Source: Psychrobacter urativorans (lineage in GTDB: Bacteria; Pseudomonadota; Gammaproteobacteria; Pseudomonadales; Moraxellaceae). From it: a stretch of 64,000 bases of DNA. This document shows, one piece after another, positions 40,522 to 49,052 of this stretch (the stretch's first letter is position 1; every line of letters starts with the position of its first letter). The notes under the pieces are model-generated. The model was not told where the DNA came from. It made no database searches and saw only the letters and a program-made list of their open reading frames with translations. The stretch is from the NCBI RefSeq assembly GCF_904846675.1, contig NZ_CAJHBT010000011.1:1-64000 (forward strand). The letters are read 5' to 3'. Both the position numbers and the translations under genes were made by a program.

Positions 40522-41745
40522 ATGAATAATTCAAAAGCAATCGTATCAGCATTACTCTTCACGCTCAGCGCTACTAGCGTCACAGCGTTGTATGCCGCGC
40601 CGAATGACGTTGCTGTCGCTGATGCTGATGGTACCGCTGCTAATAGTACCGCTGCCAATAGTACTATTAATGGTCAAAATCGTAGCGTTGAGGATCTAGT
40701 CGCTCTTACAAAGGCAGGCGAAGCCAATGAAGCCATCAACGACGCAGTGCTGGGTAATGAAGCCATTAATGAGACGGTGCTTGGCAACGATGCCTTGAAC
40801 ACCAATACGGCTGCTGATGCTGATGGCGCTAACAGTTCCGGCGCACAGACTAAAACTAACTTACCACCAGTACAGTCGAGTGCCGCTGCCGTTGATGCAG
40901 ATAAGCTTATACTTAACAATCCTGTGGTTGATGAAGCTAATATTTTAAACCCACAACAAAAACAACGTCTTGAAGCGCAATTAAAAAGTATCTACTCTCA
41001 AGGTCTGGCACAAGCCGCAGTGGTGATTGTACCCACGACCAATGGGGTGCCTATATTTGACTACTCTTTACAAACTGCTGAAAAATGGCAGTTAGGAGAG
41101 GCTGATACCGATGATGGTTTGCTAATATTAGTAGCCGTGAATGATAGAGATATGTATATACAATCAGGCTATGGTCTCGAAGGAGTCTTGCCTGATTCCG
41201 CCCTAAACCGTATTATCCGTGAAAACATTACCCCTTATTTTAAACCTGAGAATGGGAGCAAATATTTTGAGGGGATATCAAATGGTATTAATAGTATTGA
41301 AGAGCGCCTTAAAGCTGACCCTGAAGTATTGGCACGTGCTGATGCACAGGCCGCTGAGCGTAGCGCGCAGCAAGGCTCAGATGAAATTCCCTCACCGATA
41401 TTCCTCTTTATTATGGCAATGATATTCGGCAGCTTCATCACCAATATATTTGGCCGAGTATTAGGTTCTATCTTGACCGCAGGCGGATTTTTTGCCGGCT
41501 CATTGGCCTTAGGTGGTGGCTTCTTTATGACTCTCATCATGGCCATATTCTTATGGATGTTCCTCATTTCGCGCGGTCGTGGCGGCGGTGGTCGTGGCGG
41601 GCGCGGCGGCGGTGGCGGTATGGTCTTTATGCCGGGCTTAGGTGGCGGAAGTGGCGGCGGCTTCGGCGGTGGTGGACTTGGTGGCGGCGGCTTCGGTGGC
41701 GGCGGTGGTGGCTTCGGTGGCGGCGGCGCGGGTGGTTCATGGTAG
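40522..41745 (+). CDS. TPM-domain membrane protein with glycine-rich tail
   Basis: 407 residues. A signal peptide is followed by an Ala/Asn/Asp-rich spacer with repeated NEAINDAVLGNEAINETVLG-like units (residues about 70-100). The TPM domain has NPVVDEANILNPQQKQRLEA, AAVVIVPTTNG and GLEGVLPDSALNRIIRENI. Two membrane helices (about 295-350) lead to a tail of nearly only Gly with Phe and Ser, ending GGSW. This matches the YgcG-like LemA partner. It is probably an operon with lemA and the next gene. Confidence 0.9.
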   Translation: MNNSKAIVSALLFTLSATSVTALYAAPNDVAVADADGTAANSTAANSTINGQNRSVEDLVALTKAGEANEAINDAVLGNEAINETVLGNDALNTNTAADADGANSSGAQTKTNLPPVQSSAAAVDADKLILNNPVVDEANILNPQQKQRLEAQLKSIYSQGLAQAAVVIVPTTNGVPIFDYSLQTAEKWQLGEADTDDGLLILVAVNDRDMYIQSGYGLEGVLPDSALNRIIRENITPYFKPENGSKYFEGISNGINSIEERLKADPEVLARADAQAAERSAQQGSDEIPSPIFLFIMAMIFGSFITNIFGRVLGSILTAGGFFAGSLALGGGFFMTLIMAIFLWMFLISRGRGGGGRGGRGGGGGMVFMPGLGGGSGGGFGGGGLGGGGFGGGGGGFGGGGAGGSW

Positions 41746-41872
41746 ACTATTTATCAGACTAAACGGTTATAAAATAAAACTTCTATAACCATTGCAGATA
41801 AAACTAATGACAGCAATAATTTAACGCTCGCAAGCTAACCCGTGGCAATAGCATATTTGAGGAAATAATATA

Positions 41873-42403
41873 ATGGCACAAAACAACTTACCTTCATCAC
41901 AGGCGAGTTTTGCCCGCTGGTGGCGTCAAGTCTTGTTTGTCCCGATGCTGCATAGCAAATGGGTGACAGCAGAAGTCAAAGCGCACCTAACCGCAAAAGT
42001 TACTGAGTCGGAGCGTGGTCATCGCGGTGAGATATTTTTAGTGATAGAGAACCATTTGCCTATCCAAGCGGCGTATCATCTTACCTGCCGTGAGCGTGCG
42101 CTTGATTTATTCAGTGAGTACCGAGTGTGGGACACCGAAGAAAATACAGGCGTCTTAGTTTACGTGAATATCTGTGAACAAAGCTTAGACATTGTCGCTG
42201 ATCGTGGTATCAGCGCTCACGTTAGCCCCACAGTATGGCGGGCGATGTGTGATAAAGCGATAGCCGGTATCGCCAACCAAAAGACAGAAGACAGCTTAGC
42301 TGATTTATTAGACGATATTGGCCAGTTATTAAGTCAGTACTATCGTCTTGAGAATGATCCAGCTGGCAACGAGCTATTGGATACGGTGGTCTTTCTAAAG
42401 TAG
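41873..42403 (+). CDS. TPM-domain protein (second, soluble)
   Basis: 176 residues with a shorter TPM domain: HLTAKVTESERGHRGEIFLV, FSEYRVWDTEENTGVLVYVN, SLDIVADRGISAHVSP and IGQLLSQYYRLENDP. It has no signal peptide or clear membrane helix. GAGGAAAT precedes the ATG. It closes the lemA-TPM-TPM cluster. Its last 9 bases overlap the convergent sirtuin gene. Confidence 0.88.
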   Translation: MAQNNLPSSQASFARWWRQVLFVPMLHSKWVTAEVKAHLTAKVTESERGHRGEIFLVIENHLPIQAAYHLTCRERALDLFSEYRVWDTEENTGVLVYVNICEQSLDIVADRGISAHVSPTVWRAMCDKAIAGIANQKTEDSLADLLDDIGQLLSQYYRLENDPAGNELLDTVVFLK

Positions 42404-43210
42404 CTTTATTTGTTCTAGCAATAATGGCATGACGACTCCAGCCTTCGCAGCCAATATGATATCGACCACAGTATTGAGCGTAGGATTGGGATTTATCTCA
42501 ATAATGGTTGCGCCATTTTGCTTCGCCAATTGTGCCAATCCTGTAGCAGGATAGACCAGACTTGAAGTACCAACACTGATGAATACGTCACAATCGGCCG
42601 CTGCCTGTTCTGCCGTTTGCCACGCGCTAGCCGGCAGCGACTCACCAAACCAAACGATGTCTGGGCGAATATAACCTTCACAATGAGGGCAAGCTATCAA
42701 TTCATCATCGAACTCAATGGCATCTTTGCTACTGTTTAAGTGTGTTGATTCGTGATTAGTTGACTCATAATTATAAGACGCATCACATTGGCTACAACGA
42801 TTACGCCACAGATAACCATGTAAATGAGTGACCGTACTGCCCGCTTGTTCATGTAAGTCATCAACATTTTGGGTGATTAAAGTCAGTTGTCTCTTAGATG
42901 ATTCAGCATTTTTTTGCCATTCTGCAAGAGCCTGATGCGCAGGATTGGGCATTTTATCATGCACTAATTGCCGGCGCCATTGATACCATGACCATACCAG
43001 CTTCGGATCCCGAGCAAAAGCCGCAGGACTGGCCAAATCTTCAGCGCGGTACTGCTCCCACAGGCCGGTTTGCTTGTCGCGAAAAGTAGGAATACCACTT
43101 TCTGCTGAAACCCCAGCCCCTGTCAAAACACAAATACGCGGCGCCGCTTGCAATAATGTCGCTGCACGCTGCATTTGAATGACTATTTCTGGTGTTAATT
43201 CTGCTAACAT
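42395..43210 (-). CDS. cobB: NAD-dependent protein deacylase (sirtuin)
   Basis: 271 residues. The NAD-binding ICVLTGAGVSAESGIPTFR is at about residues 24-42, the catalytic histidine is in STVTHLHGYLW, and QNVDDLHEQAG is conserved. Zinc cysteines occur as CSQCD and CPHC, separated by a polar insert rich in Ser/Asn/His. IVWFGESLP and SVGTSSLVYPA are also family motifs. It removes acyl groups from lysines, for example on acetyl-CoA synthetase. Confidence 0.94.
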   Translation of the reverse strand: MLAELTPEIVIQMQRAATLLQAAPRICVLTGAGVSAESGIPTFRDKQTGLWEQYRAEDLASPAAFARDPKLVWSWYQWRRQLVHDKMPNPAHQALAEWQKNAESSKRQLTLITQNVDDLHEQAGSTVTHLHGYLWRNRCSQCDASYNYESTNHESTHLNSSKDAIEFDDELIACPHCEGYIRPDIVWFGESLPASAWQTAEQAAADCDVFISVGTSSLVYPATGLAQLAKQNGATIIEINPNPTLNTVVDIILAAKAGVVMPLLLEQIKLL

Positions 43211-43233
43211 GGCTTAACCCTTGCTGATAATGG

Positions 43234-43614
43234 ATGCATAACCCTATGATAGACGGAATTTGGTGGCTTGTCATATTTCTAGCGGTGGTTGCCGGTCTGT
43301 GGTTACTGGCACATAGGCGCGGAGCTAAGAAAGATAGTAAAAATAGAAATAAAAAGACATCTGGCAAAAAGATACCGGTTAATGATGCCTTGCAAAAAAC
43401 AGCGGTACTGCTCAAAAAAGACTTTAAAAATTATCGCGTGACCCGCAAGGGCAACCATTTACTCATCCTTAAGCAGGGTAAAAAACTCGCGATGATTACT
43501 ATTGATAAAAAACTTGCCGTCGGTCAGCGCCGCTTAGGTGATGTACCCATTATTAATTACCACCGCCCTCCCAGCCGCGCACAATTAAGTGCGAATCTGC
43601 AAGAGGCTGAATAA
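43234..43614 (+). CDS. Small membrane-anchored hypothetical protein
   Basis: 126 residues with one N-terminal helix (IWWLVIFLAVVAGLWLLAH). A basic stretch (RRGAKKDSKNRNKKTSGKK) is followed by a small soluble domain (FKNYRVTRKGNHLLILKQGK). The alternate ATG at 43246 is possible. It is divergent from cobB, with only 23 bases between starts, so the promoters overlap. The family is not recognised. Confidence 0.75.
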   Translation: MHNPMIDGIWWLVIFLAVVAGLWLLAHRRGAKKDSKNRNKKTSGKKIPVNDALQKTAVLLKKDFKNYRVTRKGNHLLILKQGKKLAMITIDKKLAVGQRRLGDVPIINYHRPPSRAQLSANLQEAE

Positions 43615-43948
43615 GTGGAGTGAACAAGATAATTGGATAAGACGATTGAGCGGGGTATAAATCAAAGTGGATGACTCAGCAGTATACAATAGCTATCATT
43701 GTGCTATCTATCACCTACTTATTAAAATTAACTAATCCCAAAAATATGCAGCTTTGTTTATTTGTTAATAGTTTGATATGCCATTTTAGAATGTAGAGCA
43801 ATTAATGACTACTATAAAAATTGACTATTATAAAAGAGCTAATTTTAATTGGTAGCTAAGGACTAGTATTACTGAAGGTCAGTTATTGGCTAAAGATTAG
43901 ATGTTCGGTAAAGCAGAGGTAATACGAGGAGAGGCTAAAGCAAAGAAG
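43615..43948. other. 334-bp spacer before the prophage
   Basis: AT-rich host sequence between the membrane protein gene and attL. No gene or RNA was recognised. Confidence 0.45.
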
Positions 43949-43996
43949 TGGTGCGCTCGGCGGGAATCGAACCCACGACCCTCGGCTTCGGAGACC
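43949..43996. repeat. attL: 48-bp copy of tRNA-Arg 3' half
   Basis: Identical to 51964-52011, starting with the TGG that encodes CCA on the other strand and ending at the anticodon-loop bases GAGACC. Beyond this point the sequences diverge (CACAT versus GATAC). It is a tRNA fragment, not a working gene. Confidence 0.95.
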
Positions 43997-44038
43997 CACA
44001 TAGCGCAATTATTAGTTACATATAATTACATAATTAAC

Positions 44039-44839
44039 CTAATGAATAAACATTATAGGCGAGCAAATCAAAACATGGGATATAGGCAAGAAATCATTAC
44101 AGTTAGGGCATAACAAAAGTTTCTTTATATCCATTAAATAAGCACATTTCTTACAAAAAGTAGTGGTATCTTTTAAAGAATAGTATCTCTCACTATCTTG
44201 TATGGATTCAAGAATTGCTTGCTTTCCATGACTCTCTCTAATGGATTTTTCATCGAATTTAACACAAGCTTTGCTCCAAATATCTTGCTTAATCTTAGAT
44301 ATTTCTCTTTTTTGTTCAGGAGTTAACTCTTTTCTGACTGCAGGCTCTTTGAATAAGTTGCCACAAGTCACCTTACGATTATAGCCAGTAATGGTTTTAC
44401 ATGATTTCGTCCCACTACACTTCCATGCCTGACTCCCTTTTAAAAACTTTATACTTGTAGACTCGCACTTAGGGCAACACTCTCTATCCCCAATAACTAT
44501 ATTGTTTAATTTCTTACTATTTTTCTTAAGACTATCAATATACTGATTTCTTAAATCAGCATTAGCAGCAATCTTAGCTGTCGTTAACTGATCAAAAATA
44601 ATAGCAAGCTTTCTTGGCTGCCACAAGTGCTGCAATACCATTGGCACTGACTCAGCACTTATACCGCATTGAAGGCATGAATCCTTAATTAAAATAGCAC
44701 GCTCTTGCCTCCATTCTTTATACTGCCAAGGCTTTTTCTTTTTAGTAGCTTCTTGCAAACATTCAAGCGCCTCACGCCATGATATCTCATCAGCTAATAG
44801 CTGCTGACGAACTTCTTTGATATATGTAGGTAATTCCAT
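44039..44839 (-). CDS. Unrecognised zinc-ribbon protein of the prophage
   Basis: 266 residues, the last gene before attL, read after zot. It has several Cys pairs: SCLQCGI (about 54-60), CCPKCESTSIKFL with a following WKCSG and C, then FCKKCAYL and LLCPNCNDFL. Between them are basic helical parts (ELTPEQKREISKIKQDIW). The ribbon resembles those of transposases and RNA polymerase factors. No catalytic motif of tyrosine or serine recombinases was found. Its place, where integrases usually sit, makes a role in integration possible but unproven. GAGGG lies about 12 bases before the ATG. Confidence 0.6.
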   Translation of the reverse strand: MELPTYIKEVRQQLLADEISWREALECLQEATKKKKPWQYKEWRQERAILIKDSCLQCGISAESVPMVLQHLWQPRKLAIIFDQLTTAKIAANADLRNQYIDSLKKNSKKLNNIVIGDRECCPKCESTSIKFLKGSQAWKCSGTKSCKTITGYNRKVTCGNLFKEPAVRKELTPEQKREISKIKQDIWSKACVKFDEKSIRESHGKQAILESIQDSERYYSLKDTTTFCKKCAYLMDIKKLLLCPNCNDFLPISHVLICSPIMFIH

Positions 44840-44909
44840 TTTAGTTATAACCCTCTTTTAAATAGCAAAAATATTAGGTTTTTCGTGGCAAATATTAGAC
44901 AAACAAAGA

Positions 44910-46055
44910 CTAAGTAGGATTTTGCGGAATTGGAATTGGATTAGCAATAACCTCATTAGAACCCCTGTTTTTTTCAGGATCATCATTCTCTTCGGTTGCA
45001 CCAGTCTGATTGGTAATACGTTGACCATTTCTATTAGCTTTTGGCATAGAACCGACTGTTTCAGTATAACCCACGCACTCAATCTGAGATATATTAATGA
45101 ACTCACCATGACCGTTATAAGCCTTACAGTTACCACGCATCATAACAACGCCTGAGACCCGCAAATCATCGTTATTCACAGTAGCTCTATAGTTATCGGG
45201 CAAACGTTCCTTGTATAGCTCTAAGGAGCGCGTAGCATCATAATTATTCTGTTGTAAAGTAACATCACCATTTGTCTGAGTAGTAGGGTTAGCCCTGTCA
45301 CTAAAATCTTTTGCCGTATCAGCAACTTTAGAATTAACTTTAGCATTTACCGATTCTGTATCAAATTGGTCATGCCTAACTTTTTTTATCAAAAAGAACA
45401 TACCTATGAAAATAGGGATAGCAAGAATAAGGGATAATATAGCTATGCGCTGCATTAACACCGCTTTTTTATTCTTTACCGTTTTTTGGTCATGCTTAAC
45501 CCCTTCATCAACAGACTTATACAAGGGGAAAATAGTAGGATCAAGCTTGTGATCAAATTCTTCAATAATAGTCTTTTTAGGTGAGGAGTCATTCACACCA
45601 GCAGTAATAAAGCATTTTGTTTCTGTCCTAGAGCTATAAGGATTAGAAAAATGAAAATGAAACTTTATTAAAGACCGTAGCCCAGAGTGGACGAGCTTGG
45701 CATCTTGGGTCACAAAGATAACCAAGACGTTTTTATGCCTACGCATCGTTAAAGTTTCAACATCTATGTGACTATTAATCTTAGTCTTAGTATTATTAAA
45801 ACGTTCTATCGTTCCAGCTTCATCATAAATAACAATACTATTTTTAGGCGCATCATCGACCCAAGAAAACTCAGGTTGGACGACATGAAATTGAGCATCA
45901 ACTAAAGCAACACCATCAACGTTAGCCAAATATATCTCATACTCATTATCTGGCATGTCCAATATTTGCTTGATCTGACTCATAACAAAATGTGATTTAC
46001 CAGAGCCTTCAAGACCTGTAATAAGAATACTAGAACGACCCAATATACTAGACAT
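44910..46055 (-). CDS. zot: Zonular occludens toxin-like assembly ATPase (gpI/Zot)
   Basis: About 381 residues. The Zot/gpI proteins are inner-membrane ATPases that drive filamentous phage assembly and export. Walker A is ITGLEGSGKSHFV and Walker B NSIVIYDEAG. Then ETLTMRRHKNVLVIFVTQDA matches the Zot core. A single membrane helix (ILSLILAIPIFIGMFFLI, about residue 205 on) separates the cytoplasmic ATPase from a periplasmic tail. ATG at 46055 is used; a GTG at 46067 in frame lies at the foot of the large hairpin. Confidence 0.92.
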   Translation of the reverse strand: MSSILGRSSILITGLEGSGKSHFVMSQIKQILDMPDNEYEIYLANVDGVALVDAQFHVVQPEFSWVDDAPKNSIVIYDEAGTIERFNNTKTKINSHIDVETLTMRRHKNVLVIFVTQDAKLVHSGLRSLIKFHFHFSNPYSSRTETKCFITAGVNDSSPKKTIIEEFDHKLDPTIFPLYKSVDEGVKHDQKTVKNKKAVLMQRIAILSLILAIPIFIGMFFLIKKVRHDQFDTESVNAKVNSKVADTAKDFSDRANPTTQTNGDVTLQQNNYDATRSLELYKERLPDNYRATVNNDDLRVSGVVMMRGNCKAYNGHGEFINISQIECVGYTETVGSMPKANRNGQRITNQTGATEENDDPEKNRGSNEVIANPIPIPQNPT

Positions 46056-46064
46056 AATACTATT

Positions 46065-46127
46065 CACTAAATGATAATAAAAGAATAAATTTTTCCCAAA
46101 AATTTATTCTTTTATTATCATTTAGTG
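46065..46127. repeat. Perfect 30-bp inverted repeat with CCC loop
   Basis: Arms 46065-46094 and 46098-46127 are exact reverse complements over all 30 bases; the loop is CCC. Each arm is very AT-rich and ends in T5/A5 at the loop. The structure covers the last codons and stop of the gp6-like gene and a possible GTG start of zot. It could be an attenuator or translation block for Zot, or a single-strand packaging/replication hairpin of the virion DNA. Confidence 0.97.
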
Positions 46128-46414
46128 CCTATTTTTCTGAAAGATAACGAGCCTTTACTAAGCATGGCTTTTAACACGTAAGAACCTATAATAATAGACA
46201 TGGCTTTATCCATTCCAGCAATGCCAAAAATACCAATCACGCCATAACCAATATCACCGGAAACATCTACTATCTTCGACACAAAGTAATTAATAACAAC
46301 AAGACTTACACCAGCCGACGCAAGCCCAATGCCAGCACCCAATAAGACAGTTTTTAACCCTGTCTTAGAAAATCCACTAAATAACTTAGAAAATAAACCA
46401 ATTAAACCACCCAT
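46118..46414 (-). CDS. gp6-like minor coat/assembly membrane protein
   Basis: 98 residues from ATG 46414, which has AAGGGG about 7 bases upstream; the longer frame to 46471 overlaps the upstream gene. Three hydrophobic segments are TVLLGAGIGLASAGVSLVVI, GYGVIGIFGIAG and AMSIIIGSYVLKAML. A small polytopic protein between the adsorption protein and Zot is the usual place of gp6 in inoviruses. The assignment is by position and topology. Confidence 0.78.
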   Translation of the reverse strand: MGGLIGLFSKLFSGFSKTGLKTVLLGAGIGLASAGVSLVVINYFVSKIVDVSGDIGYGVIGIFGIAGMDKAMSIIIGSYVLKAMLSKGSLSFRKIGTK

Positions 46415-46424
46415 GATTAACCCC

Positions 46425-48020
46425 TTATGACAGACCAGTACCAATAATAGAAAGACCTTTAATATATGCAAATAATAAGATTAATGGCTTCATCATTGAA
46501 GCAAACTGACAAAATATATGCATGGGAAAAAATATTTTTACGTCCATAAATTCTAAAGGGACATCGGGAGGACATTCAGCAGGCATCGAGATATACATAC
46601 GTTCTAAAATGCCTTCATGCATGGTTTCTGACGGTTCTTCTATGTCTATCATTCCGCTTCCTTCGGGTGGTTCTTCAGGCTCAGTTTTTACCCATTCTGT
46701 AAACTCACAGACAACACTAGCCCAAGTACAAAAGGCAGGAAGTGCAAAAGGTACAGCATCAGGCTTGGCAGCAGCAGCATCATCAGCCGCTTCTTTGGCT
46801 TTATCAGCAGCTTTAGTAGCAGCGTCAGATTTCGCTTGAGCATCAGCTAGAGCTTTTTCAGCCGCTTTAATCTTGGCAGCATCACCAGTAATTACAGCAA
46901 CATCAAGCGCACCCTGAGCATCAGCTACGCCTTTTGTACCAGCCTTTGCAGCATCTTTTGCAGCTTTAGCAGAATCTTTAGCAGCTTTAGCAGACTCACC
47001 AAGCGCAGAATCAGCGACTTCTCTGGCATCAGCAGCAGATTTAGCAGCTTCGGCAGCAGCAGCAATAGCAGCATCTTTAATTGCTTGGTCAACACTAGAG
47101 CTTATCAAGTCTTTGGCTTCATCAGCAGCACGCCTAGCATCATCAGCAGCATCTTTAGCAGCATCAACGGCAGCACCAGCAGCACGAGCAGCAGATTCGG
47201 CAGCATCTCTAGCAGCATCAGCAGCAGCGCCAACTTCGCCACCAATCACACCAGCGCCAACGTCACCATCTTGACCGATAGGAACAGCAGGAATGACAGG
47301 CTTAGGATCATTAATAGGAATAGCACCAGACATTAAATCACGGTCAAAATCACCAGCCACAACAGACTCGACAGCAGCAGCTTTCAAAATATCTTTAGCT
47401 TTAGCATCACCAGCCATGCCATCACTAACAACAGCACTGGCAGCACTTTCGACTATAGAACTAGGCAAGTAATCAATAGGAACTACTTTTTCCTTGGCAT
47501 CTTCGGCAGCTCTTATAGTCACTCTGTCAACTGTATCAGTCTTCCTAGGCTGGCCGTTATAAGAAAGATAGACACAAGCAGCTTGAGTACCCGAAGAATT
47601 AAATTCGAGATATTCAACCTTATATGGAGTACCAGAAAATCTAATAGCACAAGCTTCTTCGGGACTTTCTGCCCTAATATTAGCTCTGGGATATGTCCAA
47701 TAATACTCGCCCTCAACCGCAGGTACTTTTAACTTAACGGTATTATTAGCGGGGTCCATAACATGATCAACAGCAGCAGAGATAAGCGCATAAGCTAAAA
47801 ACGCACTATTACCCTTTTTAACTAAAATCTTACCAACACGACCAACATTAGGCGCGACATTAACAGCAGACTTATAACCACTATTAGTGGCAGATACAAC
47901 GACACGAGCACCACGACTGACGGCATTGGTAACTTTCCAAGACGAAACAGCAGCATAAGAGCTAGTAACACTTGAAAATATTAGAAATATAGATAAAAAT
48001 AAATAAATAATTTTACGCAT
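46425..48020 (-). CDS. TspB-like minor coat/adsorption protein (gp3 equivalent)
   Basis: 531 residues from ATG 48020. A signal peptide (KIIYLFLSIFLIFSS..SYA) is followed by a globular N-terminal part. A long Ala/Asp/Lys coiled stretch (about residues 270-410, e.g. AKSAADAREVADSALGESAK) leads to a C-terminal Cys-rich domain (FCTWASVVCEFTEW, MPAECPPDVPLEFMDVKIFF). The protein ends in a hydrophobic anchor (PLILLFAYIKGLSII). The layout matches TspB/gp3 adsorption proteins, which bind the host pilus or receptor. The coiled part is a spacer with highly repetitive codons. Confidence 0.85.
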   Translation of the reverse strand: MRKIIYLFLSIFLIFSSVTSSYAAVSSWKVTNAVSRGARVVVSATNSGYKSAVNVAPNVGRVGKILVKKGNSAFLAYALISAAVDHVMDPANNTVKLKVPAVEGEYYWTYPRANIRAESPEEACAIRFSGTPYKVEYLEFNSSGTQAACVYLSYNGQPRKTDTVDRVTIRAAEDAKEKVVPIDYLPSSIVESAASAVVSDGMAGDAKAKDILKAAAVESVVAGDFDRDLMSGAIPINDPKPVIPAVPIGQDGDVGAGVIGGEVGAAADAARDAAESAARAAGAAVDAAKDAADDARRAADEAKDLISSSVDQAIKDAAIAAAAEAAKSAADAREVADSALGESAKAAKDSAKAAKDAAKAGTKGVADAQGALDVAVITGDAAKIKAAEKALADAQAKSDAATKAADKAKEAADDAAAAKPDAVPFALPAFCTWASVVCEFTEWVKTEPEEPPEGSGMIDIEEPSETMHEGILERMYISMPAECPPDVPLEFMDVKIFFPMHIFCQFASMMKPLILLFAYIKGLSIIGTGLS

Positions 48021-48021
48021 T

Positions 48022-48102
48022 TTATAACCTGCTAAATAAGTCACGGATAGCCATACAAGATATGACGATAAATATTATATATAAGCCATCTTGAGCAGTC
48101 AT
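48022..48102 (-). CDS. 26-residue membrane peptide (gp7/gp9-like)
   Basis: The frame reads MTAQDGLYIIFIVISCMAIR and ends after six more residues. GGGG lies 6 bases before the ATG, and its TAA ends one base before the adsorption-protein ATG. A single hydrophobic helix with a basic C-terminus is as in the tip proteins gp7/gp9 of Ff phages. Supported by tight packing and SD, not by homology. Confidence 0.65.
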   Translation of the reverse strand: MTAQDGLYIIFIVISCMAIRDLFSRL

Positions 48103-48160
48103 AAAAAACCCCATCATAATGCGCTAACACCATGACAGGGCGTAACGCTAACTAATTAAA

Positions 48161-48430
48161 TTAGAACGCGCTTTTAACATACTTGAACGATTTGACAGTC
48201 AATGCCAACGATAACGTAGCAAGACCTACAGAAGTAACAGCAGCAACGACGACACCAATCATAACTAGTACGCTTGCAATGTCCAAATCAAACTCAGCAG
48301 CATTAGCAGCACTGGCGAAAACCATTGCAGCGACAGCAGTAACAGGAGGTAAGTAACGCATCATTAAGATGCCTACTGGTGGATTGATTGCTTCTTCGAT
48401 TACTTGTACTTCATTTTGGTTTTCTAGCAT
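48161..48430 (-). CDS. Major coat protein precursor (gp8 equivalent)
   Basis: 89 residues. The N-terminus has an unusually long leader (residues 1-22) before MMRYLPPVTAVAAMVFASAA, a signal peptide with an ANA cleavage site. The predicted mature part is about 44 residues: acidic AEFDLDIAS, a helix VLVMIGVVVAAVTSVGLATL, and a basic end KSFKYVKSAF that would contact DNA. AAGGAATA supports the ATG at 48430, but an internal ATG pair at residue 23/24 is possible. Confidence 0.88.
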   Translation of the reverse strand: MLENQNEVQVIEEAINPPVGILMMRYLPPVTAVAAMVFASAANAAEFDLDIASVLVMIGVVVAAVTSVGLATLSLALTVKSFKYVKSAF

Positions 48431-48441
48431 TGTAATATTCC

Positions 48442-48636
48442 TTAAATGACACGCCGAATAGCAACAAAAGCATATACGACGATATTAATGATAAACGCAA
48501 ACATTATTATTTGCGCTGCTAACTCAGGCGTAATGAAGTTACCTGTTTGAACTTGTTGCCAAGCGTCACATAATGCCGGATTATCTGTATTTAATTTAAT
48601 ACAAAGATATTTAGCATCGAATACTTCACTTGGCAT
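48442..48636 (-). CDS. Small prophage membrane protein (64 aa)
   Basis: 64 residues. A hydrophilic first half with two Cys (YLCIKLNTDNPALCDAWQQV) is followed by one membrane helix (AQIIMFAFIINIVVYAFVAI) and an Arg-Arg end. It lies just upstream of the coat protein gene, where minor virion proteins are usual. No specific family was recognised. Confidence 0.75.
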   Translation of the reverse strand: MPSEVFDAKYLCIKLNTDNPALCDAWQQVQTGNFITPELAAQIIMFAFIINIVVYAFVAIRRVI

Positions 48637-48642
48637 AATTGA

Positions 48643-48735
48643 TTACTTATCTTTTTTAGGAATTATTAGCCAAACGACTAAGACAACAATCGCAGCAAAA
48701 ACAAATGTGTACATAAACAAATTATAAGGATTCAT
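48643..48735 (-). CDS. 30-residue membrane peptide
   Basis: The frame reads MNPYNLFMYTFVFAAIVVLV and ends with a WLIIPKKDK-type basic tail. Its ATG is two bases after the stop of the upstream gene, and AAGG lies nearby. One hydrophobic helix followed by lysines fits a small inovirus virion or assembly protein. Confidence 0.62.
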   Translation of the reverse strand: MNPYNLFMYTFVFAAIVVLVVWLIIPKKDK

Positions 48736-48737
48736 GG

Positions 48738-49052
48738 TTAAGCCTTAACTGGTTGCACAGCAGGTTGCTTGAATTTTAATGACTTTAAGACTAAGACCAT
48801 CTTTTTCCCTTTTTTAACCATTTCAACTTGGCAATCAGCAACGACAGGATTAGTAAAATCAATGTCTTTAAACTCTGATATATCAGTCGATGTTTTATAT
48901 TTGAATATTTCAGCACCGCGACCTATACCGCCTTGTGTTTCGTCCAATGCGACCAAAGCAGAGACATTAACGCAATCTTCTATATAGTCATCAATCTGGA
49001 ATTTAGACGGTACTGCGCCAGTAATTTCAAGCTGCATTGGTATGATTTGCAT
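48738..49052 (-). CDS. Candidate ssDNA-binding protein (gpV/RstB-position)
   Basis: 104 residues, mostly beta-rich in appearance, with a lysine-rich C-terminal half (EMVKKGKKMVLVLKSLKFKQ). It overlaps the end of rep by 26 bases and has GAGAGG 8 bases before its ATG. In inoviruses the gene after rep usually encodes the ssDNA-binding protein that coats new strands (gpV), or RstB in CTX-like phages. Assignment rests on position and composition. Confidence 0.68.
   Translation of the reverse strand: MQIIPMQLEITGAVPSKFQIDDYIEDCVNVSALVALDETQGGIGRGAEIFKYKTSTDISEFKDIDFTNPVVADCQVEMVKKGKKMVLVLKSLKFKQPAVQPVKA

Noticed and set aside
40674-40919. Minus-strand ORF in the TPM-domain gene
   Set aside because: A shadow of the biased Asn/Ala repeat region in the real gene.
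43949-43996. XerCD dif-type site at the prophage edge
   Set aside because: The repeat is the tRNA 3' half and has no dif-like 11-6-11 arrangement that I could see.
43901-44113. 70-codon plus-strand ORF crossing attL
   Set aside because: Its centre (WCARRESNPRPSASET) is the antisense translation of the tRNA-Arg att core, a well-known false peptide, and it crosses the prophage boundary.
46522-46839. Plus-strand ORFs over the adsorption protein gene (also 47085-47336)
   Set aside because: They are complements of the biased Ala-rich codons in the minus-strand TspB-like gene; Ser/Ala-only composition and no SD.
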